Origin: Pantanalinema sp. GBBB05
GTDB lineage: Bacteria; Cyanobacteriota; Cyanobacteriia; Leptolyngbyales; Leptolyngbyaceae
NCBI GenBank assembly: GCA_016743235.1
Contig: VRZD01000053.1
Location: 1-33,722, forward strand
Reading direction: 5' to 3'
DNA length: 33,722 bases
Positions 22,537-31,705 of this stretch are shown here, piece after piece. The notes under the pieces are model-generated. The model did not search any database. It was given only the letters and a program-made list of their open reading frames with translations, and was not told the DNA's origin. Made by a program: the position numbers and the translations under genes. The number at the start of each line of letters is the position of its first letter. Position 1 is the stretch's first letter.

Positions 22537-22844
22537 CTGTGAGTAGCGAGTGCCATCCGAGCTTCTAGAATCGCGGTTCGGAGTTGGTCAATGCCGATGT
22601 TCTTATAGTTTTTGATGCGATAGCCCCGATCGCGCCGCAACTCCTGAGCAAGTTTTACGAGTTGCCGCCAAGAGTAGCCGGATAGATCGGGATCCGGCTG
22701 CACCAGTTCGGAGACAGGGAAACTGGCTGGAACTGGAGGTAACTCAGAGGCTGAGAGCCTAGTAGGCGTAACTCGGTGCTGGCTGGGGGTAATCAGCCAA
22801 CTGATGCAGAACATATAGACCACAAACAGAACAACACCAAACAT
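22533..22844 (-). CDS. small membrane protein with SAP/Rho-N-like C-terminal domain
   Basis: A 103-residue protein. MFGVVLFVVYMFCISWLITP is one membrane helix; a Pro/Ser-rich linker follows (about residues 21-52). The last 45 residues (GYSWRQLVKLAQELRRDRGYRIKNYKNIGIDQLRTAI) resemble a SAP or Rho_N-like helical fold that in other proteins binds nucleic acids. The ATG at 22844 has GGAG 8 bases upstream; a longer frame to 22961 spoils this. It converges on parB and its stop overlaps the parB stop by four bases. A DNA- or RNA-binding membrane anchor is an attractive but unproven reading. Family not recognised. Confidence 0.72.
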   Translation of the reverse strand: MFGVVLFVVYMFCISWLITPSQHRVTPTRLSASELPPVPASFPVSELVQPDPDLSGYSWRQLVKLAQELRRDRGYRIKNYKNIGIDQLRTAILEARMALATHS

Positions 22845-23655
22845 ATTCAATTCTCCAAATGTTGGGGGTTGCAAGACTGGCAAATCTTGAACAGCAAGGG
22901 TCTTGTAGCGCTCTGACCTCGCTTTTCCTGTCACCATACTGGATAGAACTGGGGGTGTCAACGGGTTTTGAGCATTTTATTTGGGGCAGAGGATGACGTT
23001 CTGAAGGGCACGATCGCCCAAGCCCATCTTGATCCCAGAGCCACCCTTGCCCCAAGTCGCTTAAGAACAAAAATCAGCCAGCCAACGTACTACAAGGTTG
23101 GACTAAATTTGGACTGTAGTATCTATGTGACAGAGCCTGCCAAGCCGCATTCTGTCGTTGACAGCGATCGCCACAAGTCTGATGGCTGCATTGCCCTTCT
23201 GCGGCTGCCGCAGAAGGACCTGCTAGTTAGCCCAGGTCCAACTTTAGATTTATCGCTGCTAGCCAAATTAACCCTCTTGTTTCTATACAAAGATAGAAAA
23301 GCCCCTCCAAAAACTCTATCCTCTGTGCACTATATAGCCCTTCTCTTGGTAGGTTCCTTTCCTGAATTCAGTTGATATTCTGGAATCATGAAAGCTGCAC
23401 TGGTCGGACAAATTCTATCGTCCCAATTGCTTCTGATTCTCTAAAGTAATCGCGCAGTTGTTACCAATGCTTATAGGACACTAACCAAGACGTGTAGACC
23501 TTTTTTATTCAGCTACTTTGTCATTTTCCATCATCTTAATTCAACTAAAATGATGTCCGAATAATGACCGTCTAGGGTTATATGAACCAATTATCAATCA
23601 ACTAAACTGCGCTATTTTGCAGGTCTCTTTGTGAACGTTGAACTTGGAGGAAATG
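22845..23655. other. gene-free region with two GC hairpins
   Basis: About 810 bases with no convincing gene. A 135-residue frame at 22968-23375 starts with TTG, has no ribosome site and no recognisable domain. At 23195-23239 two adjacent hairpins stand out (listed separately). A promoter for the gene at 23656 should lie in the AT-rich 23480-23640, but no clear boxes can be singled out. Confidence 0.5.
23195..23239. repeat. two adjacent perfect hairpins
   Basis: CCTTCTGCGG (23195-23204) and CCGCAGAAGG (23208-23217) form a 10-bp stem with a three-base loop. Starting within it, GGACCTG (23216-23222) and CAGGTCC (23233-23239) form a second 7-bp stem. No T run follows in either direction, so it may be an RNA structure, a recombination site or a regulator site. 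Confidence 0.7.
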
Positions 23656-23928
23656 ATGGACATTCTTGCATGGATTGTTTTAGGTCTTTTAGCTGGTGCA
23701 ATCGCTAAGGCAATTTATCCTGGTCGTCAAGGTGGCGGCATTCTAGGAACACTAATTTTGGGTGTTGTGGGTGCTTTCGTTGGTGGTTCTCTGTACAACC
23801 TGTTGGTCAATGGAACCATTGCCCTATCAGCTTCTAGCTTGAGTATTGGTGGCGTATTCGTTGCAGTTCTGGGCGCAATCATTGCTCTGTTTATCTACTA
23901 CGCGATCGCTCGTCGGGGTGCTTACTAA
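23656..23928 (+). CDS. GlsB/YeaQ/YmgE-type (Transgly_assoc) membrane protein
   Basis: A 90-residue inner-membrane protein with three hydrophobic segments: ILAWIVLGLLAGAIAKAI, GGILGTLILGVVGAFVGGSLYNLL and GGVFVAVLGAIIALFIYYAIA. The PGRQGGGILGTLILGVVGAFVGG motif identifies the family, a group of small stress-related membrane proteins of unclear function (the name 'transglycosylase-associated' is historical). GGAGG ends 5 bases before the chosen ATG at 23656; an adjacent ATG at 23653 is possible. It is a single-gene unit, ended by a strong terminator at 23997-24031. Confidence 0.92.
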   Translation: MDILAWIVLGLLAGAIAKAIYPGRQGGGILGTLILGVVGAFVGGSLYNLLVNGTIALSASSLSIGGVFVAVLGAIIALFIYYAIARRGAY

Positions 23929-23996
23929 AACCCAAGCGATCGGCTAGAACTCTGCTTTATCAGTTCTAGCTATCCAAGCAATTGAAGATTAAATGT

Positions 23997-24031
23997 TAGC
24001 CTTTGTCAGTAATCGACAAAGGCTATTGTTA
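23997..24031 (+). terminator. intrinsic terminator of the GlsB-type gene
   Basis: TAGCCTTTGTC (23997-24007) and GACAAAGGCTA (24015-24025) form a perfect 11-bp stem, followed by TTGTTAT. Confidence 0.85.
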
Positions 24032-24290
24032 TAGATAATCTAGAATTCTTAGTAAATTGCAGCCCCTACTATGACTTAGCAAAGGCTGCAAAACGATGGA
24101 TATCCCTGCTGTTTTGCTGGGTCTATCTTCAACTTAATGGCTGAGCTCAACTTATTGGTCTGTCAATAGGATAGAGTCTACCTATAACTAATGACAGTTT
24201 TAGAAAAAATTGCAACTGTCATAGTTTAAATCCTAAAAATTAACGAGCTAGTTGTGATTCTTTTGAGAAAATCGTCGTAATTGCAACACA

Positions 24291-24320
24291 ACAAAAAAGC
24301 CTAGTAAATTACCAGGCTTT
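24291..24320 (-). terminator. intrinsic terminator of the second DUF4278 gene
   Basis: AAAGCCTAGTAA (24296-24307) pairs with TTACCAGGCTTT (24309-24320) with a one-base mismatch; on the minus strand a run of T follows. Confidence 0.8.
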
Positions 24321-24427
24321 CTATAGGGTCTATTAGGAGGAGGTTCGTCTTTTGAGCAAGGGTTGAGAGCCAACCGGGGAGACTGTAATCAAGCGCTAGA
24401 GAGATAGAAAGAATTCTGTTCAGAAAC

Positions 24428-24607
24428 TTATCGCAGTCCAGCGTAAGTTACGCCACGATAAGTCAGGGTTTGCATTGAGAACGCTGGTCGTGAGGCAGCG
24501 GTTTTAAATTGAGTGGACACACCGCGATACTTACCATTTGCGTGAACATCGGAAACTTCCAGAGAGGGGGCAGGCTGGTAAGACGTTCCGCGATAGAAGA
24601 GACTCAT
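24428..24607 (-). CDS. DUF4278 domain protein, second copy
   Basis: A 59-residue protein with three YRG motifs: MSLFYRGTSYQ at the start, GKYRGVSTQF in the middle and LTYRGVTYAGLR at the end. This is the cyanobacterial DUF4278 family, as at 4766-4981. Its function is unknown; the repeated motif suggests a small beta-structured protein. AGGAACTAGCTC precedes the ATG at 24607. A frame reaching to 24733 is longer, but its extra residues are unlike the family. Its own terminator is at 24291-24320. Confidence 0.88.
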   Translation of the reverse strand: MSLFYRGTSYQPAPSLEVSDVHANGKYRGVSTQFKTAASRPAFSMQTLTYRGVTYAGLR

Positions 24608-24804
24608 GGAGCTAGTTCCTGATAGTTTCGTTGGGCTTATAGGATTAATCTTGCCGGTTTTCCTGGTTTCATGAAGTGACTGAAACCAGAGATGTGAGTG
24701 AGATTCAGCAGTCAGCTCTATGTCTAAACGCACAACAAATTCGTGATCCAGTCTGGCTCAATGCTATGACCTGGATAACCAAAAGATGTGATTTAAATTT
24801 CTAG

Positions 24805-25824
24805 CTACAGGGAAACAAGTTGAGGATGCGTAACCAAATTTTGGGGACGGTAGTCCGATCGCTTCAGCCAGCGCTGCTTCACACTGTCATGTAGCTCCGC
24901 ATCTGAGGAAATCTGGCGCCATTGGATCATATTAGGGAGATAGCCATACCAGCCGGGATTGTTATTAAAATCGCTAGCTGCTTGGGAAACGAGCTTGTAC
25001 TGGATGCGAGATGCATCGAACTCTAGCTTGAGTCCCGCACGATGGACTTCATCCATCATCCATTGCAAAGCGCTATCAGACAGTCCTCGATTTTGGGTAG
25101 TGCCTCCACCGACACAACCATGTCCACCGGGAAACCAAACCTGGCGCAAAATTTGCGATCGCGATGCCGCTTGTTGTTCCATCAGGGTGACATCAAAAAT
25201 ATGGCGGAGTTCATCGATCGCCACCGCATGTAAGGCCACCTGAATCAGTGGGCTTAACTTGCAGTCGTGAAATTTATACCGAGCATTCACCATACGATCG
25301 AAGGGCAGCCACGATACCAAATCGGGCAGTCCCAAAGCGCAGACTGTATCCCAGCAACCCAATAACGTGATCGGCACCCGCAGGCTTTGATGCTTCTGCT
25401 GAAAGGCAAATGCCGCTTGCTGCCGTTGCTCAGTGCCACGAATCCGATAGATCTCGTAGGCAGTATCCGCCGCACAAATACTGGAGCGAGATAGCAAGCC
25501 AGAACAATGAATTAGTCCGCCCAGGCTACGAACGGTGTAAGCTCCCCGACTAAACCCAAAAAAATAGATCTCATCTCCGGGTTCATAGTTCAGACACAGA
25601 AAGCGATAGGCATGCTTGATGTTGGTATCAATTCCCCAACCAAAAGCACCACCGGGCAGCTTATCGTACCAATTAGTGCCCAGCCCTTCTTCATAAAAAA
25701 CTACTTGGGGAGTGCCGTCGTTAGCGATCGGTTTCACCGCTTGAGCAATCAGAATCACATTACTTGGGCAATCACTCGCCAACTTATTCCAAGTGCCATC
25801 ACAGCAGACTACCAAGCGCTTCAT
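24805..25824 (-). CDS. DUF2235 alpha/beta hydrolase-like protein
   Basis: A 339-residue protein of the DUF2235 family. The N-terminus MKRLVVCCDGTWN carries the conserved DGTWN motif, and GFSRGAYTVRSLGG contains the nucleophile elbow with Ser92. HGCVGGGTTQNRGLSDSALQWMMDEVHRAGL is the region bearing the family's catalytic Asp/His, here with a changed context (GGHGCVGGG). Such proteins include phospholipase-type effectors of type VI secretion (Tle1), but stand-alone soluble versions are common in cyanobacteria. No signal peptide, no transmembrane helix. The ATG at 25824 has AAGGGG 5 bases upstream. Neighbours give no hint of a secretion system. Confidence 0.9.
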   Translation of the reverse strand: MKRLVVCCDGTWNKLASDCPSNVILIAQAVKPIANDGTPQVVFYEEGLGTNWYDKLPGGAFGWGIDTNIKHAYRFLCLNYEPGDEIYFFGFSRGAYTVRSLGGLIHCSGLLSRSSICAADTAYEIYRIRGTEQRQQAAFAFQQKHQSLRVPITLLGCWDTVCALGLPDLVSWLPFDRMVNARYKFHDCKLSPLIQVALHAVAIDELRHIFDVTLMEQQAASRSQILRQVWFPGGHGCVGGGTTQNRGLSDSALQWMMDEVHRAGLKLEFDASRIQYKLVSQAASDFNNNPGWYGYLPNMIQWRQISSDAELHDSVKQRWLKRSDYRPQNLVTHPQLVSL

Positions 25825-26371
25825 CGACACCCCTTCTTCTTAAGCCACAGTATGGTGACGCTTTTGGCACCACCATCTCATAGCTACCACGCCTTTCCAG
25901 TTTCAGCGAAATTCTTTCCGGTCAACAGTTGTTGATATTTTCTGAAGCAAACCGACGCGGCTAAACTCAACTCGATACAATCAATAAGCCAGTTCATCAT
26001 CACCTGATCACGATGAAACTCTGTGAGGTCCGCCCTGTACCACCAAGGTTGTTGCAACACGCCTGGGTTAGTCGTCAAGAATCGCTAACAAACCGCTTGA
26101 GCGAGGCGCGATCGCTGTTTAGTTTCAGTTAATTAATTCTCGAATCCTTGCTCCCACAGAATTTCGTTGCAGCCACAAAAATCTTCAAAATTTATTCGCT
26201 TCAAACTCAGAGCATTTAGTCTATTAATCATGCTATAGACCATATTACTCATTCCCTGACGCCGCTCTTCTACAGCCTATTCTGTCATCAGTTGCTGCAT
26301 GCTCAGGTTGCCCACGTTTGCCTCACCTGCTGTTTGATTTCTGCCTTGATCACATTGAGAGAAGCCTGCCC
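25825..26371. other. gene-free region upstream of gltB
   Basis: About 550 bases shared by the divergent DUF2235 gene and gltB. It should hold both promoters. I looked for the NtcA signature GTA-N8-TAC expected for nitrogen genes and found no convincing copy. Small open frames here lack support. Confidence 0.5.
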
Positions 26372-29300
26372 ATGAATAGTCATGATCTGCCACTAAAACA
26401 AGGTCTGTATGATCCGCAGTTTGAGCATGATGCCTGTGGAGTTGGGTTCATTGTGCATATGAAAGGGCAGCCATCCCACGCGATCGTGGAGCAAGGTTTA
26501 ACCATTCTGCTGAATCTGGATCACCGAGGCGCTTGCGGTTGCGAAATCAATACTGGCGACGGGGCTGGGATTTTGATGCAAGTGCCACATAAGTTTTTGC
26601 AGAAGGTTGCCGCTGCCGTAAACGTCACCTTGCCAGAAGCTGGGCAGTATGGTGTGGGCATGATCTATACCTCTCCCGATCCAACCGTCCGGGCAGACAG
26701 CCAACGGCTGTTTGAGGCGATCGTCGCGGAGGAAGGGCAACAAGTTTTAGGCTGGCGAGATGTGCCGACGGACAATGCCTCGCTCGGCAACACAGCTAAA
26801 GCCAGCGAACCGTTCATGCAGCAGGTGTTTATCCAGCGCAGTCCAGATCTGGTCGATGACCTAGCGTTCGAGCGCAAACTCTACATTATTCGCAAGCGAT
26901 CGCACAACGCCATTCGCGCCACGGGAATTAACGGTTATTGGTATCCGTCGAGTTTGTCCTGCCGAACGATCGTCTACAAAGGCATGTTAATGCCCGTTCA
27001 GGTTGGGCAGTATTACCCCGACTTACAAGACCCCGATCTGGAAAGTGCGCTAGCACTGGTACACTCTCGCTTCAGCACCAACACCTTCCCGAGTTGGGAG
27101 CGATCGCACCCCTACCGCTACATTGCCCACAACGGCGAAATCAATACCCTGCGCGGCAATATCAACTGGATGCACGCCCGCCAGTCGTTGTTTGAGTCGG
27201 AGCTGTTTGGCGACGACATGCAGAAAGTTCAGCCTGTGATCAACATCGATGGCAGTGACTCACTGATTTTCGATAATGCGCTGGAATTGCTAACGCTGGC
27301 AGGACGATCGTTACCTCATGCCGTGATGATGATGATTCCAGAACCCTGGACGGCACACGAGTCGATGAGCGCGGAGAAGAAAGCCTTTTACAAATACCAT
27401 TCCTGCCTGATGGAACCCTGGGATGGGCCTGCCTCGATCGCCTTCACCGATGGCACGATGATGGGCGCTGTCCTCGATCGCAACGGCTTAAGACCTTCCC
27501 GCTACTACGTCACCAAAGATGATCTGGTGATTATGGCATCAGAAGCAGGCGTATTACCGATCGAGCCAGAGCGAGTCGCCTTCAAAGGGCGGCTGCAACC
27601 CGGTCGTATGTTCCTGGTAGATATGAAAGCGGGTCGGATTGTCGCGGATGAGGAAATTAAGACCGCGATTACGGCGGCTCAACCCTACGGAGACTGGCTC
27701 GATCAACATCTAATGCCACTGGCTCAGTTACCGACACCAGCCACAGCACCAACTCTAGATGCCACCACTGCCATCCCGTTACTGCAACAACAAATGGCAT
27801 TTGGCTACACGTTCGAGGAACTGAGATTGTTACTCTCTCCGATGGCGCGAGATGGCGTGGAAGCGATCGGAGCAATGGGAGCCGATACGCCTCTAGCCGT
27901 GTTGTCCGATCGCCCGAAACTGCTATACGACTACTTCAAGCAACTGTTTGCCCAGGTGACGAACCCGCCGATCGACTCGATTCGGGAAGAAATCATTACT
28001 TCCGCCGAAACGACGATCGGCGCGGAACGCAACCTGCTGAAACCGGAACCGGAAAGCTGTCATTTGATCGAACTGAAAACGCCGATTCTGACCAACGCCG
28101 ACCTTGCGAAGCTGAAAGCGATCGATACCGCTGGCTTTAAGTCCAGCACGTTACCGATTCTATTCAACCCTCAAGATGGGGTGAAAGGTCTGGAAGCTGC
28201 CATCACGGAACTGTGCGCTCAAGCCGACCAGGCGATCGCCAATGGTGTCAGCATTCTGATCCTCAGCGATCGTGGTATTGACTCTACCCACGCTCCGATT
28301 CCGGCACTCCTGGCGGTCGCTGGGCTACATCACCACCTGATCCGCAATGGCACTCGCACCCGCGTTGGCATGGTGCTGGAATCCGGTGAACCGCGCGAAG
28401 TCCATCACTTTGCCGTACTGATTGGTTATGGCTGTGGCGCGATCAATCCTTACCTGGCGTTTGAAACGATCGCCGACATGATTCAGGAAGGCTTGCTGGT
28501 GAATGTGGAGCCGGAAACCGCGAGCAAAAACTACATCAAGGCTGTGACCAAAGGTGTGGTAAAAGTCGCCTCTAAGATTGGCATCTCCACCCTACAGAGT
28601 TACCGAGGCGCTCAGATCTTTGAGGCGATCGGGCTAAATCAATCGGTGATTGACCAATACTTCACCTGGACGGCTTCCCGGATCGAAGGCGCGGATCTCG
28701 AAGTGATCGCGAAAGAAGCGATGTTACGCCATCACCATGCTTTCCCCGATCGGGAGGTCAACGGGCATAACCTGGATGTCGGCGGCGAATACCAGTGGCG
28801 CAAGGATGGGGAAGCCCACCTCTTCAGTCCCGAAACCATCCACACCTTGCAAAAGGCGGTGCGAACTGGCAGCTACGAGGCTTACAAACAGTACGCTCAA
28901 CTGGTGAATGAGCAGAATCAGAAGTACTTCACCCTGCGGGGATTGCTCAGCTTCAAAGCTCGACAGCCGATTCCGATCGAAGACGTGGAACCCATTGAGT
29001 CCATCCTGTCCCGGTTCAAAACCGGAGCCATGAGCTACGGTTCCATTTCCAAGGAAGCCCACGAAAGTCTGGCGATCGCCATGAACCGAATCGGCGGTAA
29101 GTCCAACACTGGGGAAGGCGGCGAAGATCCCGATCGCTACACCTGGACGAATGACCAGGGCGACTCCAAAAATAGCGCCATCAAACAGGTGGCTTCCGGT
29201 CGCTTCGGAGTCACGAGCTTGTATCTGTCTCAGGCGAAAGAACTACAAATCAAGATGGCGCAGGGCGCAAAACCAGGCGAAGGCGGTCAGTTACCCGGTC

Positions 29301-30970
29301 GCAAAGTTTATCCCTGGATTGCCAAAGTCCGGCACTCGACCCCCGGCGTGGGTCTAATTTCCCCACCACCACACCACGACATCTACTCGATCGAAGACCT
29401 GGCCGAACTGATCCACGACTTGAAGAACGCCAATCGGGCGGCTCGGATTAGCGTCAAGCTGGTGTCAGAGGTGGGTGTGGGCACGATCGCCGCTGGCGTG
29501 GCTAAAGCCCATGCGGATGTCGTGCTGATTTCTGGCTATGACGGTGGCACCGGTGCGTCTCCCCAGACCTCAATCAAACATGCCGGATTACCGTGGGAAT
29601 TAGGACTGGCAGAAACCCATCAAACCCTGGTGTTGAATAATCTGCGATCGCGGATTGTGGTCGAAACCGATGGGCAAATGAAGACGGGTCGGGATGTGGT
29701 GATTGCCGCTCTCCTGGGAGCCGAGGAGTTTGGCTTTGCGACTGCACCGCTCGTGACTCTAGGCTGCATTATGATGCGCGTCTGCCACCTCAATACTTGC
29801 CCCGTCGGGATTGCCACCCAAGACCCTCAACTACGCGAGAAGTTCACGGGCGACCCCGCCTACACGGTCAACTTCATGACCTTCATCGCCCAGGAAGTGC
29901 GAGAGCTGATGGCACAACTGGGCTTCCGCACCTTGAATGAGATGGTCGGTCGCACCGATGTGTTAGAGCCGAAGCAAGCCGTTGAACACTGGAAAGCTAG
30001 AGGACTGGACTTCTCCAAGATCCTCTATCAACCGGAAGTCACTCCTGATGTCGGGCGTTACTGCCAGATCCCCCAAGACCACGGGCTAGAAAAATCCTTA
30101 GATATGACGGTGCTATTGGATCTGTGCCAGCCCGCGATCGAGCGGGGTGAACCGGTCAAAGCCACCTTACCGATTAAGAATGTCAACCGCGTCGTCGGGA
30201 CAATTCTCGGCAATGAAATCACTAAGCGGCATTGGGAAGGCTTGCCGGAAGACACAGTTCACCTGCATTTCCAAGGCAGCGCGGGTCAAAGTTTCGGTGC
30301 CTTCGTCCCCAAAGGCGTAACGCTGGAACTGGAAGGCGACACCAACGACTATCTCGGCAAAGGCTTGAGCGGCGGCAAGATCATGCTCTATCCCCCCAAG
30401 GTTTCGACCTTCGTGGCGGAGGAAAACATCATTGCGGGCAATGTGGCTTTTTATGGTGCTACCAGCGGCGAAGCCTACATTCGAGGCATTGCCGGGGAAC
30501 GGTTCTGCGTCCGCAACTCTGGAGTCAACACCGTGGTTGAAGGCGTCGGTGATCACGGCTGCGAATATATGACCGGCGGCAAAGTCGTAATTCTGGGCAG
30601 CACTGGACGCAACTTCGCCGCTGGAATGAGCGGTGGCGTTGCCTACATTCTGGATGAAGCCGGAGACTTCGCCACCCGCTGCAACCAGTCGATGGTAGGG
30701 CTAGAAACCCTCGACGATCCAGAGGAAATTGCTGAAATTCACCAGATGATTCAGCGTCATGCCGAGTACACGGGGAGCCAAAAGGCCCAGCAGGTGTTAG
30801 CTGCCTGGTCAGATATGCTGCCCAAGTTCGTCAAAGTGATGCCGAAGGACTACAAACGGGTGTTGCAGGCGATCGCCGATGCGATCGCTTCTGGTCTGAG
30901 TGGTGACGATGCCTTGACCGCCGCTTTTGAAGCGAATGCTCGCGATGTTGCCCGAATTGGTGGCAGCTAA
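26372..30970 (+). CDS. gltB: glutamate synthase large subunit (GOGAT)
   Basis: A 1532-residue enzyme that makes two glutamates from glutamine and 2-oxoglutarate. The propeptide is residues 1-21; Cys22 (FEHDACGVGFIVHMKG) becomes the N-terminal nucleophile of the glutaminase domain (about 22-430). The FMN-binding synthase domain (about 860-1240) includes GEGGEDPDRY, KPGEGGQLPG and SGYDGGTGASPQTS, and the 3Fe-4S cluster cysteines are 1132, 1138 and 1143 (CIMMRVCHLNTCP). The GXGXG beta-helix domain follows to about 1500. The start at 26372 gives the normal short propeptide. The presence of gltD behind it marks the NAD(P)H-dependent type rather than a ferredoxin-only enzyme. Confidence 0.97.
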   Translation: MNSHDLPLKQGLYDPQFEHDACGVGFIVHMKGQPSHAIVEQGLTILLNLDHRGACGCEINTGDGAGILMQVPHKFLQKVAAAVNVTLPEAGQYGVGMIYTSPDPTVRADSQRLFEAIVAEEGQQVLGWRDVPTDNASLGNTAKASEPFMQQVFIQRSPDLVDDLAFERKLYIIRKRSHNAIRATGINGYWYPSSLSCRTIVYKGMLMPVQVGQYYPDLQDPDLESALALVHSRFSTNTFPSWERSHPYRYIAHNGEINTLRGNINWMHARQSLFESELFGDDMQKVQPVINIDGSDSLIFDNALELLTLAGRSLPHAVMMMIPEPWTAHESMSAEKKAFYKYHSCLMEPWDGPASIAFTDGTMMGAVLDRNGLRPSRYYVTKDDLVIMASEAGVLPIEPERVAFKGRLQPGRMFLVDMKAGRIVADEEIKTAITAAQPYGDWLDQHLMPLAQLPTPATAPTLDATTAIPLLQQQMAFGYTFEELRLLLSPMARDGVEAIGAMGADTPLAVLSDRPKLLYDYFKQLFAQVTNPPIDSIREEIITSAETTIGAERNLLKPEPESCHLIELKTPILTNADLAKLKAIDTAGFKSSTLPILFNPQDGVKGLEAAITELCAQADQAIANGVSILILSDRGIDSTHAPIPALLAVAGLHHHLIRNGTRTRVGMVLESGEPREVHHFAVLIGYGCGAINPYLAFETIADMIQEGLLVNVEPETASKNYIKAVTKGVVKVASKIGISTLQSYRGAQIFEAIGLNQSVIDQYFTWTASRIEGADLEVIAKEAMLRHHHAFPDREVNGHNLDVGGEYQWRKDGEAHLFSPETIHTLQKAVRTGSYEAYKQYAQLVNEQNQKYFTLRGLLSFKARQPIPIEDVEPIESILSRFKTGAMSYGSISKEAHESLAIAMNRIGGKSNTGEGGEDPDRYTWTNDQGDSKNSAIKQVASGRFGVTSLYLSQAKELQIKMAQGAKPGEGGQLPGRKVYPWIAKVRHSTPGVGLISPPPHHDIYSIEDLAELIHDLKNANRAARISVKLVSEVGVGTIAAGVAKAHADVVLISGYDGGTGASPQTSIKHAGLPWELGLAETHQTLVLNNLRSRIVVETDGQMKTGRDVVIAALLGAEEFGFATAPLVTLGCIMMRVCHLNTCPVGIATQDPQLREKFTGDPAYTVNFMTFIAQEVRELMAQLGFRTLNEMVGRTDVLEPKQAVEHWKARGLDFSKILYQPEVTPDVGRYCQIPQDHGLEKSLDMTVLLDLCQPAIERGEPVKATLPIKNVNRVVGTILGNEITKRHWEGLPEDTVHLHFQGSAGQSFGAFVPKGVTLELEGDTNDYLGKGLSGGKIMLYPPKVSTFVAEENIIAGNVAFYGATSGEAYIRGIAGERFCVRNSGVNTVVEGVGDHGCEYMTGGKVVILGSTGRNFAAGMSGGVAYILDEAGDFATRCNQSMVGLETLDDPEEIAEIHQMIQRHAEYTGSQKAQQVLAAWSDMLPKFVKVMPKDYKRVLQAIADAIASGLSGDDALTAAFEANARDVARIGGS

Positions 30971-30994
30971 TCGTCCCAAAATGCAGGTGAATGT

Positions 30995-31687
30995 ATGGCA
31001 ATGGTGTTAGAAAAAGTGGTGCCATTTGGGCGATCGCTGGATGAATATGTCCACATGTTCAACCTGACACCCGCCGATTTGACTGGCAACATTTTGGCGG
31101 TCGCTGACGGTCCCGCTAGCTTCAATGCAGAAGGGACACAATTGGGCTACCAAATTACCTCGATCGACCCGATCTATCAGTTCACTAAAGCTGAAATTCA
31201 AGCTCGATTTAATGCTGTCGTAAATGACATTATTCAGCAGATCAAAACCACGCCAAATGATTGGGTCTGGTCTTACCATCGATCGCCGGAAGACCTCCGA
31301 GCCAAACGGGTCAAAGCCATCCAAACCTTTTTGGCAGACTACGATCAGGGCAAAAAGCAAGGGCGCTATCTCACCGCAGAATTGCCCGAACTACCCTTTA
31401 CCACCAACCAATTTGACCTGGCACTTTGCTCTCATTTTCTATTTCTTTATTCTGAGCATTTTGATGCCAAATTCCATTTGCGATCGCTTCAATCCATGTT
31501 GCGAGCGGCTACCGAAGTCCGGATTTTTCCCCTCCTCACATTGATGCGAGAACGATCGCCGCATTTAGAGTTCGTCATCCAATCCTTAATCGACCAAGAT
31601 TACGCCGTCTCCGTGCAACGCGTTGGCTACGAATTGCAACGCGGCGGCAACGAAATGTTAGTTGTTCACCCCAAATCTCACTGCTAA
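30995..31687 (+). CDS. methyltransferase-like protein inside the glt operon
   Basis: A 230-residue protein resembling a class I SAM-dependent methyltransferase. GNILAVADGPASFNAEG (residues 31-47) corresponds to the SAM-binding loop, with Asp58 (SIDPIYQF) at the end of the second strand. FDLALCSHFLFLYSEHF (about 140-156) matches motif IV, and RIFPLLTLMRERSPHLEFV is the following strand and helix. The expected GxGxG is degenerate (DGPASF). It may bind SAM without being an active enzyme. AGGTGA precedes the ATG by 8 bases; it follows gltB by 24 bases and precedes gltD by 18, so it is part of that transcript. Its substrate is unknown. Confidence 0.75.
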   Translation: MAMVLEKVVPFGRSLDEYVHMFNLTPADLTGNILAVADGPASFNAEGTQLGYQITSIDPIYQFTKAEIQARFNAVVNDIIQQIKTTPNDWVWSYHRSPEDLRAKRVKAIQTFLADYDQGKKQGRYLTAELPELPFTTNQFDLALCSHFLFLYSEHFDAKFHLRSLQSMLRAATEVRIFPLLTLMRERSPHLEFVIQSLIDQDYAVSVQRVGYELQRGGNEMLVVHPKSHC

Positions 31688-31705
31688 ATCCTTCAGGTCA
31701 TCATC

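Larger units (their letters stand above)
23929..24427. other. gene-free stretch between two terminators
   Basis: Between the GlsB-type gene and the DUF4278 gene. Contains the two terminators (23997-24031 plus strand, 24291-24320 minus strand) and, between them, the inverted repeat 24191-24222 with arms ATGACAGTT/AACTGTCAT and a 14-base loop. No open frame of note. Confidence 0.55.

Noticed and set aside
20668..22600. parS-like palindrome near parAB
   Set aside because: No match to TGTTTCACGTGAAACA or a close variant was seen.
22968..23375. 135-residue plus-strand frame
   Set aside because: TTG start, no ribosome site, spans strong hairpins and shows no domain pattern.
25825..26371. Expected NtcA site upstream of gltB
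   Set aside because: No GTA-N8-TAC palindrome with a suitable -10 was found by eye.
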